Origin: Arthrobacter sp. KBS0703
Lineage (GTDB): Bacteria > Actinomycetota > Actinomycetes > Actinomycetales > Micrococcaceae
Assembly (NCBI RefSeq): GCF_002008315.2
Contig: NZ_MVDG02000001.1
Span: 744,001-808,000, forward strand
Length of the DNA stretch: 64,000 nucleotides
Direction of reading: 5' to 3'
Made by a program: the position numbers and the translations under genes. Under the pieces are notes generated by a model, which searched no databases, was not told the origin of the DNA, and saw nothing but the letters and a program-made list of their open reading frames with translations. Position 1 is the stretch's first letter, and every line of letters starts with the position of its first letter. This document shows positions 9,781 through 19,924 of this stretch, in pieces.

Positions 9781-11271
9781 GTGGCCGCGGGCAATCCTCC
9801 GGCTGCCGGACGCACGGCCCTGGTGGTGGGGGGCGGCATCTCCGGCCTCATGGCCGCGAGGGAACTGGCCCGGGCCGGCCTCCGCACCACGCTGCTTGAA
9901 GCCACTGACGCCTGGGGCGGCTGCGTCGGCCGCCATGAGGTCGCCGGGCTGACGCTGGACAGCGGTGCCGAATCCTTCGCCACGCGCTCCAGCGCCGTGG
10001 CTGAGCTCGCCGCGGAACTGGGTCTGGCCGAAAATATTGTGGGCCCCCATCCCGGCGGGGCGTGGGTGCAGCTGCCGGACGGTCCGCGCGAGCTTCCCAA
10101 GACGGGCGTGCTCGGCATCCCGGCGAATCCGTGGGATCCGGAAGTGCGCCGGTCGCTGGGGCTGAGGGGCTCCCTCCGCGCCTCGCTGGACAAGTTCCTG
10201 CCGTCCTCCGTGGGCACCACGGCGGACGTCTCGAGCGTCTCCGCCCTGGTGAGGGCCAGGATGGGCCGCCGGGTCCTCGAACGGCTCGTCGAGCCGGTGG
10301 TGGGCGGCGTCCACTCGGCCGATCCCGGGTTGCTGGACGTCGACATGGTGGCTCCGGGGCTCCGCGCGGGGATCGCCCGGCATGGGTCGCTGGCCGCCGC
10401 CGTCGCCGCCCAGCGCAAGGGTTCGGGCTGTCTCTTATACACATCTAGATGTGTATAAGAGACAGGGTTCCGGCGGCGAGGGGACTGCGGCCAAGGCCGG
10501 CTCCGCCGTCGCCCGGCTTGACGGGCGGCATGCACACGCTGGTTGCCGCCCTCGTGGCGGATCTTCGCCCGGCGCGGCGTGGAGCTGGTGCCCGGCACCC
10601 GTGCCGACGCCGCGGCCCGGACGCCGGGCGGATGGCTGATTGCGGCTCACGGGAAAACGTACGACGCCGATGTGCTGGTGGTCGCGCTCGACGGGCCTTC
10701 CGCCGTCGGGCTCCTCGAGGATGCGGTGCCGGCCCTGGCCGGCCACCGGCCCGCCCGGGGCCGGAGGTCAAGCTTGTGACACTAGTTGTGGACCTCCCTG
10801 AACTGGACGCGCGACCGCGCGGAACGGGAATCCTGGTGGCCCCGCAAACCGCCGGAATCCGGGCCAAGGCGCTTACGCACGCCACGGCCAAGTGGGACTG
10901 GCTCGCTGCGGAGGCGGGGCAGGGCAGGCACGTCCTGAGGCTGTCGTACGGGTGCCGGGACAGTGGCGGCCCGGGCGGGCCGGCGCCGGCTGCGGGACCG
11001 GATGCTGCCCTGCGTGACATCGCCTTGCAGGACGCGTCAGCCCTGCTGACTGTTCCTGTCAAGGCTGAGAACCTGGCGGGCTGGGACGTGGTCTCCTGGG
11101 CCGGGCGCCCTTCCGTTTGCGGCCGTCGGTCACCGGCAGCGGGTGGAGGACGTCCGCAGAATATGCTCCGGCAGCCAGGATCTTCTGATGGTGGGCGGGT
11201 GGCTCGCGGGCAACGGCCTCGCGGCCGTGGTGGCTGACACCCGGACGCAGCTGCGGGCGTTCCTGCAGTAG
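9781..11271 (+). pseudogene. hemY: Coproporphyrinogen III oxidase CgoX/HemY, broken by an adapter junction and several frameshifts
   Basis: The gene encodes the FAD enzyme that oxidises coproporphyrinogen III to coproporphyrin III. The GTG-started N-terminal part has the dinucleotide fold VVGGGISGLMAARELARAG and the conserved SGAESFATRS. After the junction at 10428-10465 the family sequence continues but changes frame at about 10511 (SAVA to GLTGGMHTL), 10575, 10757 and 11100, ending in LPFAAVGHRQRVEDV and LMVGGWLAGNGL. Each shift is a one- or two-base indel. All parts are conserved, so I think errors in the assembly, not gene decay, explain the break. It lies between hemE and a secreted protein gene upstream of hemQ-hemH. 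Confidence 0.85.
10428..10465. other. Double Tn5/Nextera mosaic end junction in cgoX/hemY
   Basis: Bases 10428-10446 (CTGTCTCTTATACACATCT) and 10447-10465 (AGATGTGTATAAGAGACAG) are two perfect mosaic ends joined without spacer. No transposase or target-site duplication is present. Confidence 0.97.
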
Positions 11272-11387
11272 CGCCCCGGGGGGGGATTCTGGCGCCATCC
11301 CGTCCGCTTTCAGGCCGCCCGCGATACCTGCTGGCGGGCCTGTCCGCAAGTTTTCCCCGTGCGATTTTCTGTCTAGGGTCTCTAAGT

Positions 11388-12356
11388 ATGGTCATTCAGA
11401 AGTCCGATAACTTTCGTACGCTGACTGGTTTCCATGGGGGTCTTCGGCGCGGCACGGCAGCAGCTGCGCTCGGAGCGGTGCTGGTCATATTCGCAGGGGT
11501 ACCTGCATCCAACGCTCTTACGCCCGACTTGCCGGCGGAGCCGGACGGCGGCACCTCGGCGGCAACAGGCCTGACTGCCGGCGTCCCGGGTGTGGCCGAC
11601 CTCGGCGTTTGGGCGGCCGCCGCTCTGCGGACGCAGGCCCCAACGGCCACGGCCACCGCCACCGCCACTGCCACTGCCACTGCCACTGCCAAGCCTTCGC
11701 CCGCCGCTCCGGTGCCCTCGGTTCCTTCCCTTCCCCTTCCCCTTCCCCTTCCCTGCCCTCGCCCACGCTCCCGACGCCGACGCTCCCGTCGGTAACGGTG
11801 CCCGTGCCATCGGCGCCCGCGCCGTCGCCGGCCGTCTCGCCATCCGGGACCTCGGCGCCCGTCCCCGCACCGGCGTCCTCCGGTCCGGCCCCTTCGCCAG
11901 CCGCCAGTCAGGGCGGTACGGCGCAAGCCGCAGGCTCCGGCGCGGCCCGGCCGCTGCCCTCCGGCGCAAGCCAGCCGGCAGCAGCGCCTGCCGCGGCATC
12001 CCCGGGGCAGGCGCCACCCCGGCAGGCGGGGCCACCGGCGGCCCCGCTGCCGGCCCCGGGCGATCCGGCGGGGCCGGTTCGGTTGCGGACCTCTCGGCGC
12101 TGTCCTCTGCCCCTGGCTTCGGGGACGCTCCGTCCCTGGAATCGCGTCCGGGGTATGGGGCTCGGCGGGCTTGTCCGGCCCGATGAACGTGGCTTCCGCC
12201 GACTCGCTGTACAGCACCCGCGGGCCTGCTGAGAGTGCCGTTCTCGCTGCGGCGCCCGGCGGCGCGGTCTCGCCGCTGGTCTGGTGGGGTGCCGGACTGC
12301 TGGTCCTGGCGGGCGCGGCCGGCATTGCCGTGGTCAGAATCCGCCGGTCCCTGTGA
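11388..12356 (+). pseudogene. Secreted Pro/Ser/Ala-rich repeat protein with C-terminal membrane anchor, frameshifted
   Basis: The start encodes an export signal (basic start, then AAAALGAVLVIFAGVPASNA at about residues 24-43), then Thr-Ala and Pro-Ser repeats. The end encodes a single membrane helix (VWWGAGLLVLAGAAGIAVV in part) and basic tail VRIRRSL. Between them the frame changes at about 11728 (in the TTCCCC repeat; one extra C restores a continuous Pro-Ser tract), near 12040, and near 12165. No LPXTG motif is seen. The gene lies between cgoX/hemY and hemQ and ends at a strong terminator. It looks like a surface-stalk protein of unknown function, probably intact in the living strain. Confidence 0.6.
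11645..11753. repeat. Hexanucleotide simple repeats in the secreted protein gene
   Basis: Bases 11645-11692 are imperfect GCCACT/GCCACC hexamers coding (Thr-Ala)n, and 11722-11753 are CTTCCC-type units coding (Pro-Ser)n. A missing C in the second tract is the likely cause of the first frameshift. Confidence 0.8.
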
Positions 12357-12362
12357 AATGCC

Positions 12363-12394
12363 CCACTTCTACGCTCTGTAGAAGTGGAGTTTTT
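12363..12394 (+). terminator. Rho-independent terminator
   Basis: CCACTTCTAC (12363-12372) and GTAGAAGTGG (12378-12387) form a perfect 10-bp stem with a 5-base loop, followed by AG and TTTTT (12390-12394). It ends transcription after the secreted protein gene and before hemQ, implying that hemQ has its own promoter in the 27 bases that follow or within the hairpin region. Confidence 0.88.
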
Positions 12395-12420
12395 CGACTT
12401 GGACGCATGGAAGGGGCAGT

Positions 12421-13131
12421 ATGGTATCCATGAGCCACACTCCTGCCGAATCTGTCACTAAAACCGAAGAATCAGCCGAGCAGTTCTTCACCCTCTGGAC
12501 CGTATTCAAGCGCTCCGCCGAGGTCCTCCGCAGCGCTGATGCTGCCGACGATTTCGACGCCTTGATTGCGCGCCTGGCCGAGGGCGGAGTGACCCATCGC
12601 GGAAGCTACGACGTCTCCGCCATGCGGGCCGACGCTGACGTCATGGTCTGGCTTCACGGGCCAAGGCCCGAGGCCCTGCAGCAAGCCATCCGCGACATCC
12701 GCCGCAGCAAGCTCTTCGCGGGAACCGACCTGGTGTGGTCGGCCATGGGCGTCCACCGTGAAGCGGAGTTCGCCAAGAACCACACCCCGGCCTTTTCCCG
12801 CGGCGTCGAGCCGGCGGAATGGCTTTGCGTGTACCCCTTCGTCCGGTCCTACGAGTGGTACCTCCTGCCGGAGGACGAGCGTGGCCAGATGCTGCGCGAC
12901 CACGGCATGCTGGGCCGCGACTTCCCCCAGGTCATTTCCAACACGGTTTCCTCTTTCGCGCTCGGCGACTGGGAATGGATCCTCGGCCTCGAGGCCCCCG
13001 AACTCGTTGACCTGGTGGACCTGATGCGCCACCTCCGCTCCACCGAGGCCCGCAACCACGTCCGCGAGGAGATTCCGTTCTACACGGGCCGCCGGATCAC
13101 CGCCGGGGAGATTGCCGAGGTCCTGGCATGA
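12421..13131 (+). CDS. hemQ: Coproheme decarboxylase HemQ/ChdC
   Basis: HemQ converts coproheme to heme b by two oxidative decarboxylations, the last step of the Gram-positive pathway. It belongs to the chlorite dismutase fold. Seen are MGVHREAEFAKNHTPAFSRG, YPFVRSYEWYLLPEDER (the Tyr-rich segment bearing the catalytic Tyr in actinobacterial enzymes) and DHGMLGRDFPQV (heme-side His). The ATG at 12421 has GGAAGGGG upstream; a second ATG at 12430 does not. Length is 236 residues, normal. Its stop overlaps the hemH start, so both are coupled and act in adjacent steps. Confidence 0.93.
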   Translation: MVSMSHTPAESVTKTEESAEQFFTLWTVFKRSAEVLRSADAADDFDALIARLAEGGVTHRGSYDVSAMRADADVMVWLHGPRPEALQQAIRDIRRSKLFAGTDLVWSAMGVHREAEFAKNHTPAFSRGVEPAEWLCVYPFVRSYEWYLLPEDERGQMLRDHGMLGRDFPQVISNTVSSFALGDWEWILGLEAPELVDLVDLMRHLRSTEARNHVREEIPFYTGRRITAGEIAEVLA

Positions 13132-14366
13132 GTCCGCTGAATCCGCAGGACCCTGCGGCGGTGAACCCCGTGACCGAGGCAGGCAGGATGGCCCCCAAGG
13201 AGTACGACGCCGTGCTGCTCGCCTCCTTCGGCGGTCCCGAGGGCCAGGAAGACGTCATCCCGTTCCTCCGCAACGTCACACGCGGCCGCGGCATCCCCGA
13301 CGAACGGCTTGAAGAGGTCTCGCACCATTACCGCGCCAACGGCGGCATCAGCCCGATCAACCAGCAGAACCGGGAGCTCAAGGCGGCCCTTGAGGCCGAG
13401 CTCGCTGCGCGGGGCATAGCGATGCCGGTGCTGTGGGGCAACCGGAACTGGGATCCCTACATCCCGCAGACTCTCCAGGACGCTTACGACGCCGGGCACC
13501 GCAAGCTGCTCATGGTCACCACGAGCGCCTACTCCTGCTACTCCAGCTGCCGCCAGTACCGCGAGGACATCGGCATGGCGCTCACCGAAACGGGCCTGGA
13601 CGGCAGGTTGGAAGTGGACAAGGTCCGCCAGTACTTCGACCACCCGGGCTTCGTGGAACCCTTCATCGAAGGCACCGCGGCGGGAATAGCCGACGTCCGT
13701 GCGCAGCTGGCTGCCGCCGGAAACCCGGATGCGCCCGTGCACGTCCTGTTCGCAACGCACTCCATTCCCACCCGCGACGCCGAGGCGGCCGGACGGTCGG
13801 CCGACGAGCCCCGCCAGTTCGCCGAGGACTCCGCGTACGTGGCCCAGCACCTGGCCACCGGCGGAGAGGTCATGCGGCGGGTGGAAGCCGAATCCGGACT
13901 CGCGGCTCCCTGGTCCCTCGTGTACCAGTCACGGTCCGGCGCCCCCCACGTGCCTTGGCTTGAACCGGACATCAATGACGCCATCGCGGACCTGTCCAAG
14001 CAGGGCGTCAAGGGCATCGTGATTGTGCCCCTCGGCTTCGTCAGCGACCACATGGAAGTGGTCTGGGATCTTGACACCGAAGCGCTGGAGACGTGCCGCG
14101 AACTGGGACTGGCCGCAACCCGCGTGCCGACGCCCGGAACACACCGCCGCTTCGTTGAAGGGCTCGTGGACCTGATCTGCGAACGCACGGTCGCCAACAA
14201 CATCCGTGACCGCCCGGCGGCCACCGACCTGGGCCCCTGGTACGACGTCTGCCGTCCCGGCTGCTGCGCCAATTTCCGGGGCGAGAAGCCCACGATTGCC
14301 GGCGCGGACACCACGGTGGGCGCCGGTCACGACGCCTACCCGGCAGGGGGAGAGGACGCCCGATGA
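13128..14366 (+). CDS. hemH: Coproporphyrin ferrochelatase
   Basis: HemH/CpfC inserts iron into coproporphyrin III, giving the substrate of the preceding HemQ. The 412-residue protein has [21 protein letters not shown] near residue 27, [28 protein letters not shown] with the metal-binding His, and [17 protein letters not shown]. The C-terminal [14 protein letters not shown] carries the clustered cysteines typical of actinobacterial [2Fe-2S] ferrochelatases. It overlaps hemQ (ATGA) upstream and hemC (four bases) downstream, so hemQ-hemH-hemC form one operon. Confidence 0.94.
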   Translation: MSPLNPQDPAAVNPVTEAGRMAPKEYDAVLLASFGGPEGQEDVIPFLRNVTRGRGIPDERLEEVSHHYRANGGISPINQQNRELKAALEAELAARGIAMPVLWGNRNWDPYIPQTLQDAYDAGHRKLLMVTTSAYSCYSSCRQYREDIGMALTETGLDGRLEVDKVRQYFDHPGFVEPFIEGTAAGIADVRAQLAAAGNPDAPVHVLFATHSIPTRDAEAAGRSADEPRQFAEDSAYVAQHLATGGEVMRRVEAESGLAAPWSLVYQSRSGAPHVPWLEPDINDAIADLSKQGVKGIVIVPLGFVSDHMEVVWDLDTEALETCRELGLAATRVPTPGTHRRFVEGLVDLICERTVANNIRDRPAATDLGPWYDVCRPGCCANFRGEKPTIAGADTTVGAGHDAYPAGGEDAR

Positions 14367-15359
14367 CGGTCCGGATCGGAACCCGCGCGAGCAAACTCGC
14401 ACTGACCCAGACGCAGCAGACGGCGGACCTGCTGGCCGCCGTCGGGGGCTTCCCGGTGGAGCTCGTGCACATCAGGACCGACGGCGATGTCCTTACCGGG
14501 TCGCTGTCCCAGATGGGCGGCACCGGCGTTTTCGTGGCGGCGCTCCGCGACGCGCTGCTCCGCAACGAGTGCGATGTTGCCGTGCATTCGCTCAAGGACC
14601 TGCCCACGGGCTCGGCCGCGGGGCTGACTCTCGCCGCAACCCCCGCCGCGTGGACGTCCGCGACGTCCTGTGCGCCCGCGACGGGTTCAAGCTGGCCGAT
14701 CTTCCGAAGGGCGCGCGGGTGGGCACCGGCTCGCCGCGCCGGGCGGCGCAGCTCCGCGCCGTCCGTCCCGACCTGGACATCGTGGATATCCGCGGCAACG
14801 TGGACACCAGGCTCGGCCGGGTTCCAGGGCTGCCTGGCAACACGACCGAGGCCGTGGTGGACGGAAAATCGTGCGACCTTGACGCCGTGGTACTGGCTGC
14901 CGCGGGCCTCGAACGCATCAGCCGGCTGGCCACGGTCACCGAGTTCCTCGAGACGGACATCATGCTTCCGGCCGCGGGCCAGGGATCGCTGGCCATTGAA
15001 TGCCGCACGGCCGACGCCCCGCGCCGGGCCGGTTCCACCGAAGGCTCGCAGGGCGTGCTCGCGCAGGCCCTGTCAGCGCTGGACGATCCCGACACCCGGC
15101 TCGCGGTCACCGCCGAACGGGCGCTGCTGGCCCGGCTCGAAGCGGCTGCGCCGCTCCCGTGGGTGCATACGCCTACCGGAAGGGCAGCATGCTCCACCTG
15201 GAAGCCGTAGTGTGCGCAGTGGACGGCACCGCGTCCGTGCGTGACAAGCGGGCCACCGACGGCCTGACCGAAGTGGGCGCGACCCTGCTGGGGATCGAAC
15301 TCGCCGAGGTTCTCCTGGCCGCGGGCGCTGCGGATATCGCTGACCTGACTGCGTCCTGA
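14363..15359 (+). pseudogene. hemC: Hydroxymethylbilane synthase, two frameshifts
   Basis: HemC polymerises four porphobilinogens to hydroxymethylbilane. The opening [19 protein letters not shown] through [11 protein letters not shown] is normal. At about 14641-14653 the frame shifts, and the conserved [11 protein letters not shown] and [18 protein letters not shown] (dipyrromethane and Arg region) continue in another frame. At about 15144 a G seems lost from a GGG run (expected [14 protein letters not shown], which holds the cofactor-binding Cys), and the C-terminus continues in the third frame to 15359. Because all conserved parts remain and the enzyme is essential for heme, these are most likely sequencing or assembly errors. 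Confidence 0.88.
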
Positions 15360-15379
15360 CCGTCGGTGGCCATCGGCTC

Positions 15380-16373
15380 ATGGGACAGGTGAACCGGCAG
15401 GGTCCGGAAGGCAACCCCGCCGGACTTCCAGGCGCGCGGCGCCCGCTCGAGGGGGCCCGCATCCTCATCACGCGGAACCCGGACCGCGCGGAAACGCTCG
15501 CGGCGGAACTCCGGCTGGCCGGAGCCGAACCGCTCCTGCTGCCGCTCACCGATGTCGAACGTGCCAGGGACCAAGACGCCCTCGATGACGCTTTCGACGC
15601 CTTGGGTGCAGGGCGTTTCGCGTGGCTCGTGGTCAGCAGCGCCACCACCGTCCTGGCGCTTGCAGAGACAGCCGCGGCGCGGACTGTGGCCCTCAGCGGG
15701 TGGATTCCGCAGTCAACCCGCGTGGCAGCAGTGGGGCCGGCGACCCTGGACGCCCTGCAGTCCGCCGGGATCACCGTGCATTTTGTCCCCAAGCAGGGGC
15801 ACTCGGCCGCCGGGCTGGCGGCCGAGTGGCCGGGCGGACCCTGTGACGTCCTGCTGCCGCAGGCTGACATCGCGGCTCCCGCCCTGGCACGGGGGCTCGA
15901 GGCGAAGGGCGCCCGGGTCCGGACCGTGGTGGCCTATCACACGGTGGACTATCCGGCCGCGCGGGACCGCCGCCTCGCGTCGTCCGCCATGAACACCGGT
16001 GCCGGGAGCGGCAGCTTGCCGGTGCTCACACCCGACGCCGCCAAAGGAGCGGTAGCGTCCGGCGGCGTGGCCGCCGTCGTGTCTCTTATACACATCTAGA
16101 TGTGTATAAGAGACAGGCGCTGCGCGCCGCATTTCCGCCGAGCTCGCCCCGCTGGGGGCCTGCCGGTTCGTGGCGATCGGAAAAGCAACGGCTGCCGAGG
16201 CAGAAGGCCGGGGCCTGACGGTGGCGGCCACAGCGCGTGAAGCCACGCCGGACGGCCTCGTGGACGCAGTCATCCGTGCACTGCACCCCGAACCGGACAA
16301 AGCCCCGGCCGCCGGCACCCGTTCCCATAGCGGGTCCCCAGACATCCATTCATCAGCACCAGGCACCCAGTGA
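15380..16373 (+). pseudogene. hemD: Uroporphyrinogen-III synthase, split by an adapter junction
   Basis: HemD closes hydroxymethylbilane with inversion of ring D. The N-terminal part (GARILITRNPDRAETLAAELRLAG, then VVSSATTVLAL and VAAVGPATLDAL) is a typical HemD fold. It is interrupted at 16080 by joined mosaic ends. The continuation at 16117 (with [34 protein letters not shown]) lies in a different frame and ends at 16373, ten bases before hemB. The expected linking segment around VFTSGSAVRR-type residues is missing, so real bases are probably lost here. It follows hemC directly in the operon. Confidence 0.85.
16080..16116. other. Double Tn5/Nextera mosaic end junction in hemD
   Basis: Two mosaic ends meet tail to tail at 16098/16099; the first base of the left end (C) is replaced by G at 16079, so 37 of 38 bases match. 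The junction lies inside hemD and shifts its frame. Confidence 0.97.
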
Positions 16374-16383
16374 AGGACAGGAC

Positions 16384-17364
16384 ATGAGTTTTCCGCAGCA
16401 CCGCCCACGGCGGCTCCGCACCACCCCCGCTATGCGCAGGCTCACTGCCGAGAACAGGCTCGCTCCCGCGGAGCTGATCCTGCCCGCGTTCATCCGGGAA
16501 GGCCTGACGGAACCAAACCCGATCGCCTCCATGCCGGGCGTGGTCCAGCACACCACGGAGACGCTCAAGCGGGCCGCCGCGGAAGCCGTGGAACTCGGCG
16601 TCGGCGGCATCATGCTGTTCGGCATACCGGCCGTCCGGGACGCCGAGGGAACGGCATCTCTGGACCCCGACGGCGTGCTGAACAAGGCCATCCGCGATGT
16701 CCGGGCCGAGGTCGGCGACGAACTCGTGGTGATGAGCGACGTTTGCCTGGACGAGTTCACGGACCACGGACACTGCGGCGTCCTGGACAGCGACGGCTAT
16801 GTGGACAACGACGCCACCCTGGACATCTACGCAAGGATGGCGGTGGCACAGGCCGACGCCGGCGCGCACGTGCTGGGACCCTCCGGAATGATGGACGGCC
16901 AGATCGGCGTCATCCGCGACGCGCTCGAGGACGCCGGCCACGTCAACACCGCGGTCATCGCGTACGCCGCCAAGTACGCCTCCGCGTTCTACGGCCCGTT
17001 CCGGGAAGCCGTCGATTCGCAGCTGAAGGGGGACCGCCGGACCTACCAGATGGACGCCGCCAACCGGCGGGAAGCCATCCAGGAAGTGGAGCTGGATCTC
17101 GCCGAAGGGGCGGACATGGTGATGGTCAAGCCGGCCATGAGCTACCTCGACGTCCTGGCCGACGTCGCCGACATGAGCCCCGTCCCGGTGGCCGCCTACC
17201 AGATCTCCGGTGAGTACGCCATGATCGAGGCTGCGGCCGCCAACGGCTGGATCGACCGCCGTGCAGCCATCACCGAATCGGTCCTGGGCATCCGCCGCGC
17301 CGGAGCCAATATGGTCCTCACATACTGGGCGAGTGAGCTCGCCGGCTGGCTGAAGGAGTCCTGA
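16384..17364 (+). CDS. hemB: Delta-aminolevulinic acid dehydratase (porphobilinogen synthase)
   Basis: HemB condenses two aminolevulinates to porphobilinogen. The 326-residue protein starts at ATG 16384 with AAGGAC upstream. The two catalytic lysines are visible in [13 protein letters not shown] and [13 protein letters not shown]. The metal segment reads [14 protein letters not shown]: the first and third cysteines of the zinc site are kept, but the middle position is Asp as in magnesium-type enzymes. It follows hemD by ten bases, and its stop overlaps the next gene (ATGA). Confidence 0.95.
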   Translation: MSFPQHRPRRLRTTPAMRRLTAENRLAPAELILPAFIREGLTEPNPIASMPGVVQHTTETLKRAAAEAVELGVGGIMLFGIPAVRDAEGTASLDPDGVLNKAIRDVRAEVGDELVVMSDVCLDEFTDHGHCGVLDSDGYVDNDATLDIYARMAVAQADAGAHVLGPSGMMDGQIGVIRDALEDAGHVNTAVIAYAAKYASAFYGPFREAVDSQLKGDRRTYQMDAANRREAIQEVELDLAEGADMVMVKPAMSYLDVLADVADMSPVPVAAYQISGEYAMIEAAAANGWIDRRAAITESVLGIRRAGANMVLTYWASELAGWLKES

Positions 17365-18467
17365 TGCCGGAGTCCGCCGCGTCACCAACCGCAGCGTCGC
17401 CCACTGCCCCGGTGGGGCCGGACGAGATCCACCTGGGCCTGAACACGTTCGGTGACGTCGGCGTCGGGAGCGACGGTGAGCCGACGCCGCATGCCCAGGT
17501 GCTGCGCGAGGTGCTCGAGCAGGCCGTCCTGGCGGACGCCGTCGGGCTCCATGCCTTCGGCGTGGGGGAGCACCACCGCCGCGACTTCGCAGTGTCCGCT
17601 CCTGAGGTGTTCCTTGCCGGCGCCGCAACCCGGACCTCGCGGATCAGGCTCGGTTCCGCTGTCACCGTGCTGAGCTCGGACGATCCCGTCCGGGTCTTCC
17701 AGCGGTTCTCCACTGTGGACGCACTCTCCGGCGGCCGCGCGGAAGTCATGCTGGGCCGCGGCTCGTTCATCGAATCTTTTCCGCTGTTCGGCCTCGACCT
17801 GGCGGACTACGAGGTCCTGTTCGAGGAGAAGCTCGGGCTCTTCGACAAGGTGCGCGCGCAGAAGCCCGTCCACTGGGAGGGCCGCACGCGGCCGCCCTTG
17901 ACCGGGCTGAGCGTCTTCCCGCCCCTGGAACACCACCTGCTTCCCACCTGGATCGGCGTCGGCGGCACGCCGGAGTCGGTGCTGCGCTGCGCGGAGTACG
18001 GCTATCCCATCATCTTCGCCATCATCGGCGGCCAGCCCCGCGCCTTTGCCCCGCTGGTCAACCTGTACCGCGAGGCGATGGCCAAGTACGGGCACCCCAT
18101 GCAGCAGATCGCCACCCATTCGCCGGGGTTCATCGCCGACACCGACGAGGCAGCCCGCGAAGAACTCTTCCCGCACTGGCTCGCGCAGCGGAACCGGATC
18201 GGGGCCGAGCGCGGCTGGGGTCCCGGCAACCGGGGGGAATTCGACGCCATGTGCGGCCCGGAGGGTGCCCTGTACGTGGGCTCACCCGAGACGGTGGCGC
18301 AGAAGATCGCCCTGCTCAAACGGAACCTGGGCGTTGACCGCTTCGATCTCAAATACAGCAACGGGACCCTTCCCCACAGCTCCATGATGCGCTGCATCGA
18401 ACTGTTCGGCACCGTAGTGGCACCCCGGGTGGCCGAGCTGCTGTCCGGGCCGCGGCCCGCCGACTGA
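17364..18467 (+). CDS. LLM class flavin-dependent oxidoreductase
   Basis: This 367-residue protein is a bacterial luciferase-like monooxygenase, a TIM barrel using FMN or F420. Seen are [14 protein letters not shown] near residue 24, [26 protein letters not shown] and [43 protein letters not shown] (positions about 66-135). The start ATG overlaps the hemB stop and hemL follows after 13 bases, so it sits inside the heme operon. No link to heme synthesis is known to me; it may be a passenger or act on a related metabolite. Substrate is unknown. Confidence 0.85.
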   Translation: MPESAASPTAASPTAPVGPDEIHLGLNTFGDVGVGSDGEPTPHAQVLREVLEQAVLADAVGLHAFGVGEHHRRDFAVSAPEVFLAGAATRTSRIRLGSAVTVLSSDDPVRVFQRFSTVDALSGGRAEVMLGRGSFIESFPLFGLDLADYEVLFEEKLGLFDKVRAQKPVHWEGRTRPPLTGLSVFPPLEHHLLPTWIGVGGTPESVLRCAEYGYPIIFAIIGGQPRAFAPLVNLYREAMAKYGHPMQQIATHSPGFIADTDEAAREELFPHWLAQRNRIGAERGWGPGNRGEFDAMCGPEGALYVGSPETVAQKIALLKRNLGVDRFDLKYSNGTLPHSSMMRCIELFGTVVAPRVAELLSGPRPAD

Positions 18468-18480
18468 AAGAATAGGAACC

Positions 18481-19812
18481 ATGACCTCCAGCATGCCTCG
18501 CAACGAGGAACTCTTTGACCGCGCCCGCCAGCTCATGCCAGGCGGCGTCAATTCCCCGGTCCGCGCCTTCGGATCGGTGGGCGGCACGCCCCGGTTCATG
18601 GTCTCTGCCAAGGGACCGTACCTGACCGACGCCGACGGCAACGAATACGTTGACCTCGTCTGCTCCTGGGGCCCGGCACTGCTCGGCCACGCCCACCCGG
18701 CCGTCCTCGAAGCCGTGCACGCCGCCGTCGACCGCGGCCTGTCCTTCGGCGCCTCGACGCCTGACGAAGCTAACCTTGCGGCGATCGTCAAGGAACGGGT
18801 GACCGCCGTCGAGCGGCTGCGCATGGTGTCCACCGGCACGGAGGCCACCATGACGGCGATCCGGCTGGCCAGGGGCTTCACCGGCCGCAACCTCGTGATC
18901 AAGTTCGCGGGCTGCTACCACGGCCACCTTGACGGACTGCTTGCCGCGGCCGGCTCCGGCGTGGCAACCCTGGCCCTGCCAGGTTCGGCAGGGGTCACGG
19001 CCGCCACTGCCGCCGAAACGCTCGTGCTGCCCTACAACGACCTCGGCGCCGTCGAAGCAGCCTTCGCCGAGCACGGGCCCAACATCGCCGCCGTGATCAC
19101 CGAGGCGGCACCGGCCAACATGGGCGTAGTCACCCCCGGCGACGGCTTCAACGCGGGGCTCTCCCGGATCACGGCCGCCCACGGCGCGCTGCTGATCATC
19201 GATGAGGTCCTCACGGGGTTCCGCACCGGCTACTCCGGCTACTGGGGGCTCACGGGCGGGGCAGCGGACGCAGCCGAGAAGTGGAGCCCGGACCTGCTCA
19301 CCTTCGGCAAGGTGATCGGCGGGGGCATGCCGACGGCGGCCCTCGGCGGCCGCGCCGACGTCATGGACTACCTCGCACCCCTCGGGCCCGTCTACCAGGC
19401 GGGCACGCTGTCCGGGAACCCGGTGGCCATGGCTGCCGGCGTGGCCACCCTCACGCACGCCACGCGGGACGTCTACGCGTTCGTGGACGCGCGCTCACTC
19501 GAGCTCTCGTCGGCCCTTTCCGCAGCCCTGGACGGGGCCGGCGTCGACCACTCGATCCAGCGCGCCGGAAACCTGTTCTCGGTGGCGTTCGGCACGTCGG
19601 AGCGGGGCGTCCACAACTACAGCGACGCGCAGAAGCAGGACGTTTTCCGCTACGCGCCGTTCTTCCACTCCATGCTGGACTCCGGCGTGTACCTCCCGCC
19701 GTCCGTCTTCGAGGCCTGGTTCCTGTCCGCCGCACACGACGACGCCGCCATGAACCGGATCTTCGAAGCGCTGCCTGCCGCGGCTGAAGCTGCCGCCGCC
19801 GCGAAGGCCTGA
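18481..19812 (+). CDS. hemL: Glutamate-1-semialdehyde 2,1-aminomutase
   Basis: HemL turns glutamate-1-semialdehyde, the HemA product, into 5-aminolevulinate with PLP. The 443-residue protein opens with [23 protein letters not shown] (residues 7-29), has [13 protein letters not shown] and [10 protein letters not shown], and the PLP Lys is at 277 in [10 protein letters not shown]. The C-terminal part binds and closes the active site normally. It is the last gene of the plus-strand heme operon and ends before a perfect palindrome that separates it from metQ. Confidence 0.95.
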   Translation: MTSSMPRNEELFDRARQLMPGGVNSPVRAFGSVGGTPRFMVSAKGPYLTDADGNEYVDLVCSWGPALLGHAHPAVLEAVHAAVDRGLSFGASTPDEANLAAIVKERVTAVERLRMVSTGTEATMTAIRLARGFTGRNLVIKFAGCYHGHLDGLLAAAGSGVATLALPGSAGVTAATAAETLVLPYNDLGAVEAAFAEHGPNIAAVITEAAPANMGVVTPGDGFNAGLSRITAAHGALLIIDEVLTGFRTGYSGYWGLTGGAADAAEKWSPDLLTFGKVIGGGMPTAALGGRADVMDYLAPLGPVYQAGTLSGNPVAMAAGVATLTHATRDVYAFVDARSLELSSALSAALDGAGVDHSIQRAGNLFSVAFGTSERGVHNYSDAQKQDVFRYAPFFHSMLDSGVYLPPSVFEAWFLSAAHDDAAMNRIFEALPAAAEAAAAAKA

Positions 19813-19856
19813 CCCGCCGTCGTTCCTCAGTCCTGCACCGCAGGGCGAAGCGACCC

Positions 19857-19908
19857 GCATTAAACAACTCTGGCACCCGCCGCGGCGGGTGCCAGAGTTG
19901 TTTAATGC
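19857..19908. terminator. Perfect 52-bp palindrome, bidirectional terminator
   Basis: Bases 19857-19882 and 19883-19908 are exact reverse complements (26-bp arms, no spacer), with ACCCGCCG/CGGCGGGT at the centre and AT-rich ends (ATTAAACAACT / AGTTGTTTAAT). It lies between convergent hemL and metQ, so it can stop transcription from both sides, with the T-rich arm end acting as the U tract. Confidence 0.85.
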
Positions 19909-19924
19909 CGTTGTGCTGCCCGGC

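Noticed and set aside
11388..12356. LPXTG-anchored surface protein
   Set aside because: The C-terminal region has a membrane helix and basic tail but no LPXTG-like motif in any reading frame near it.
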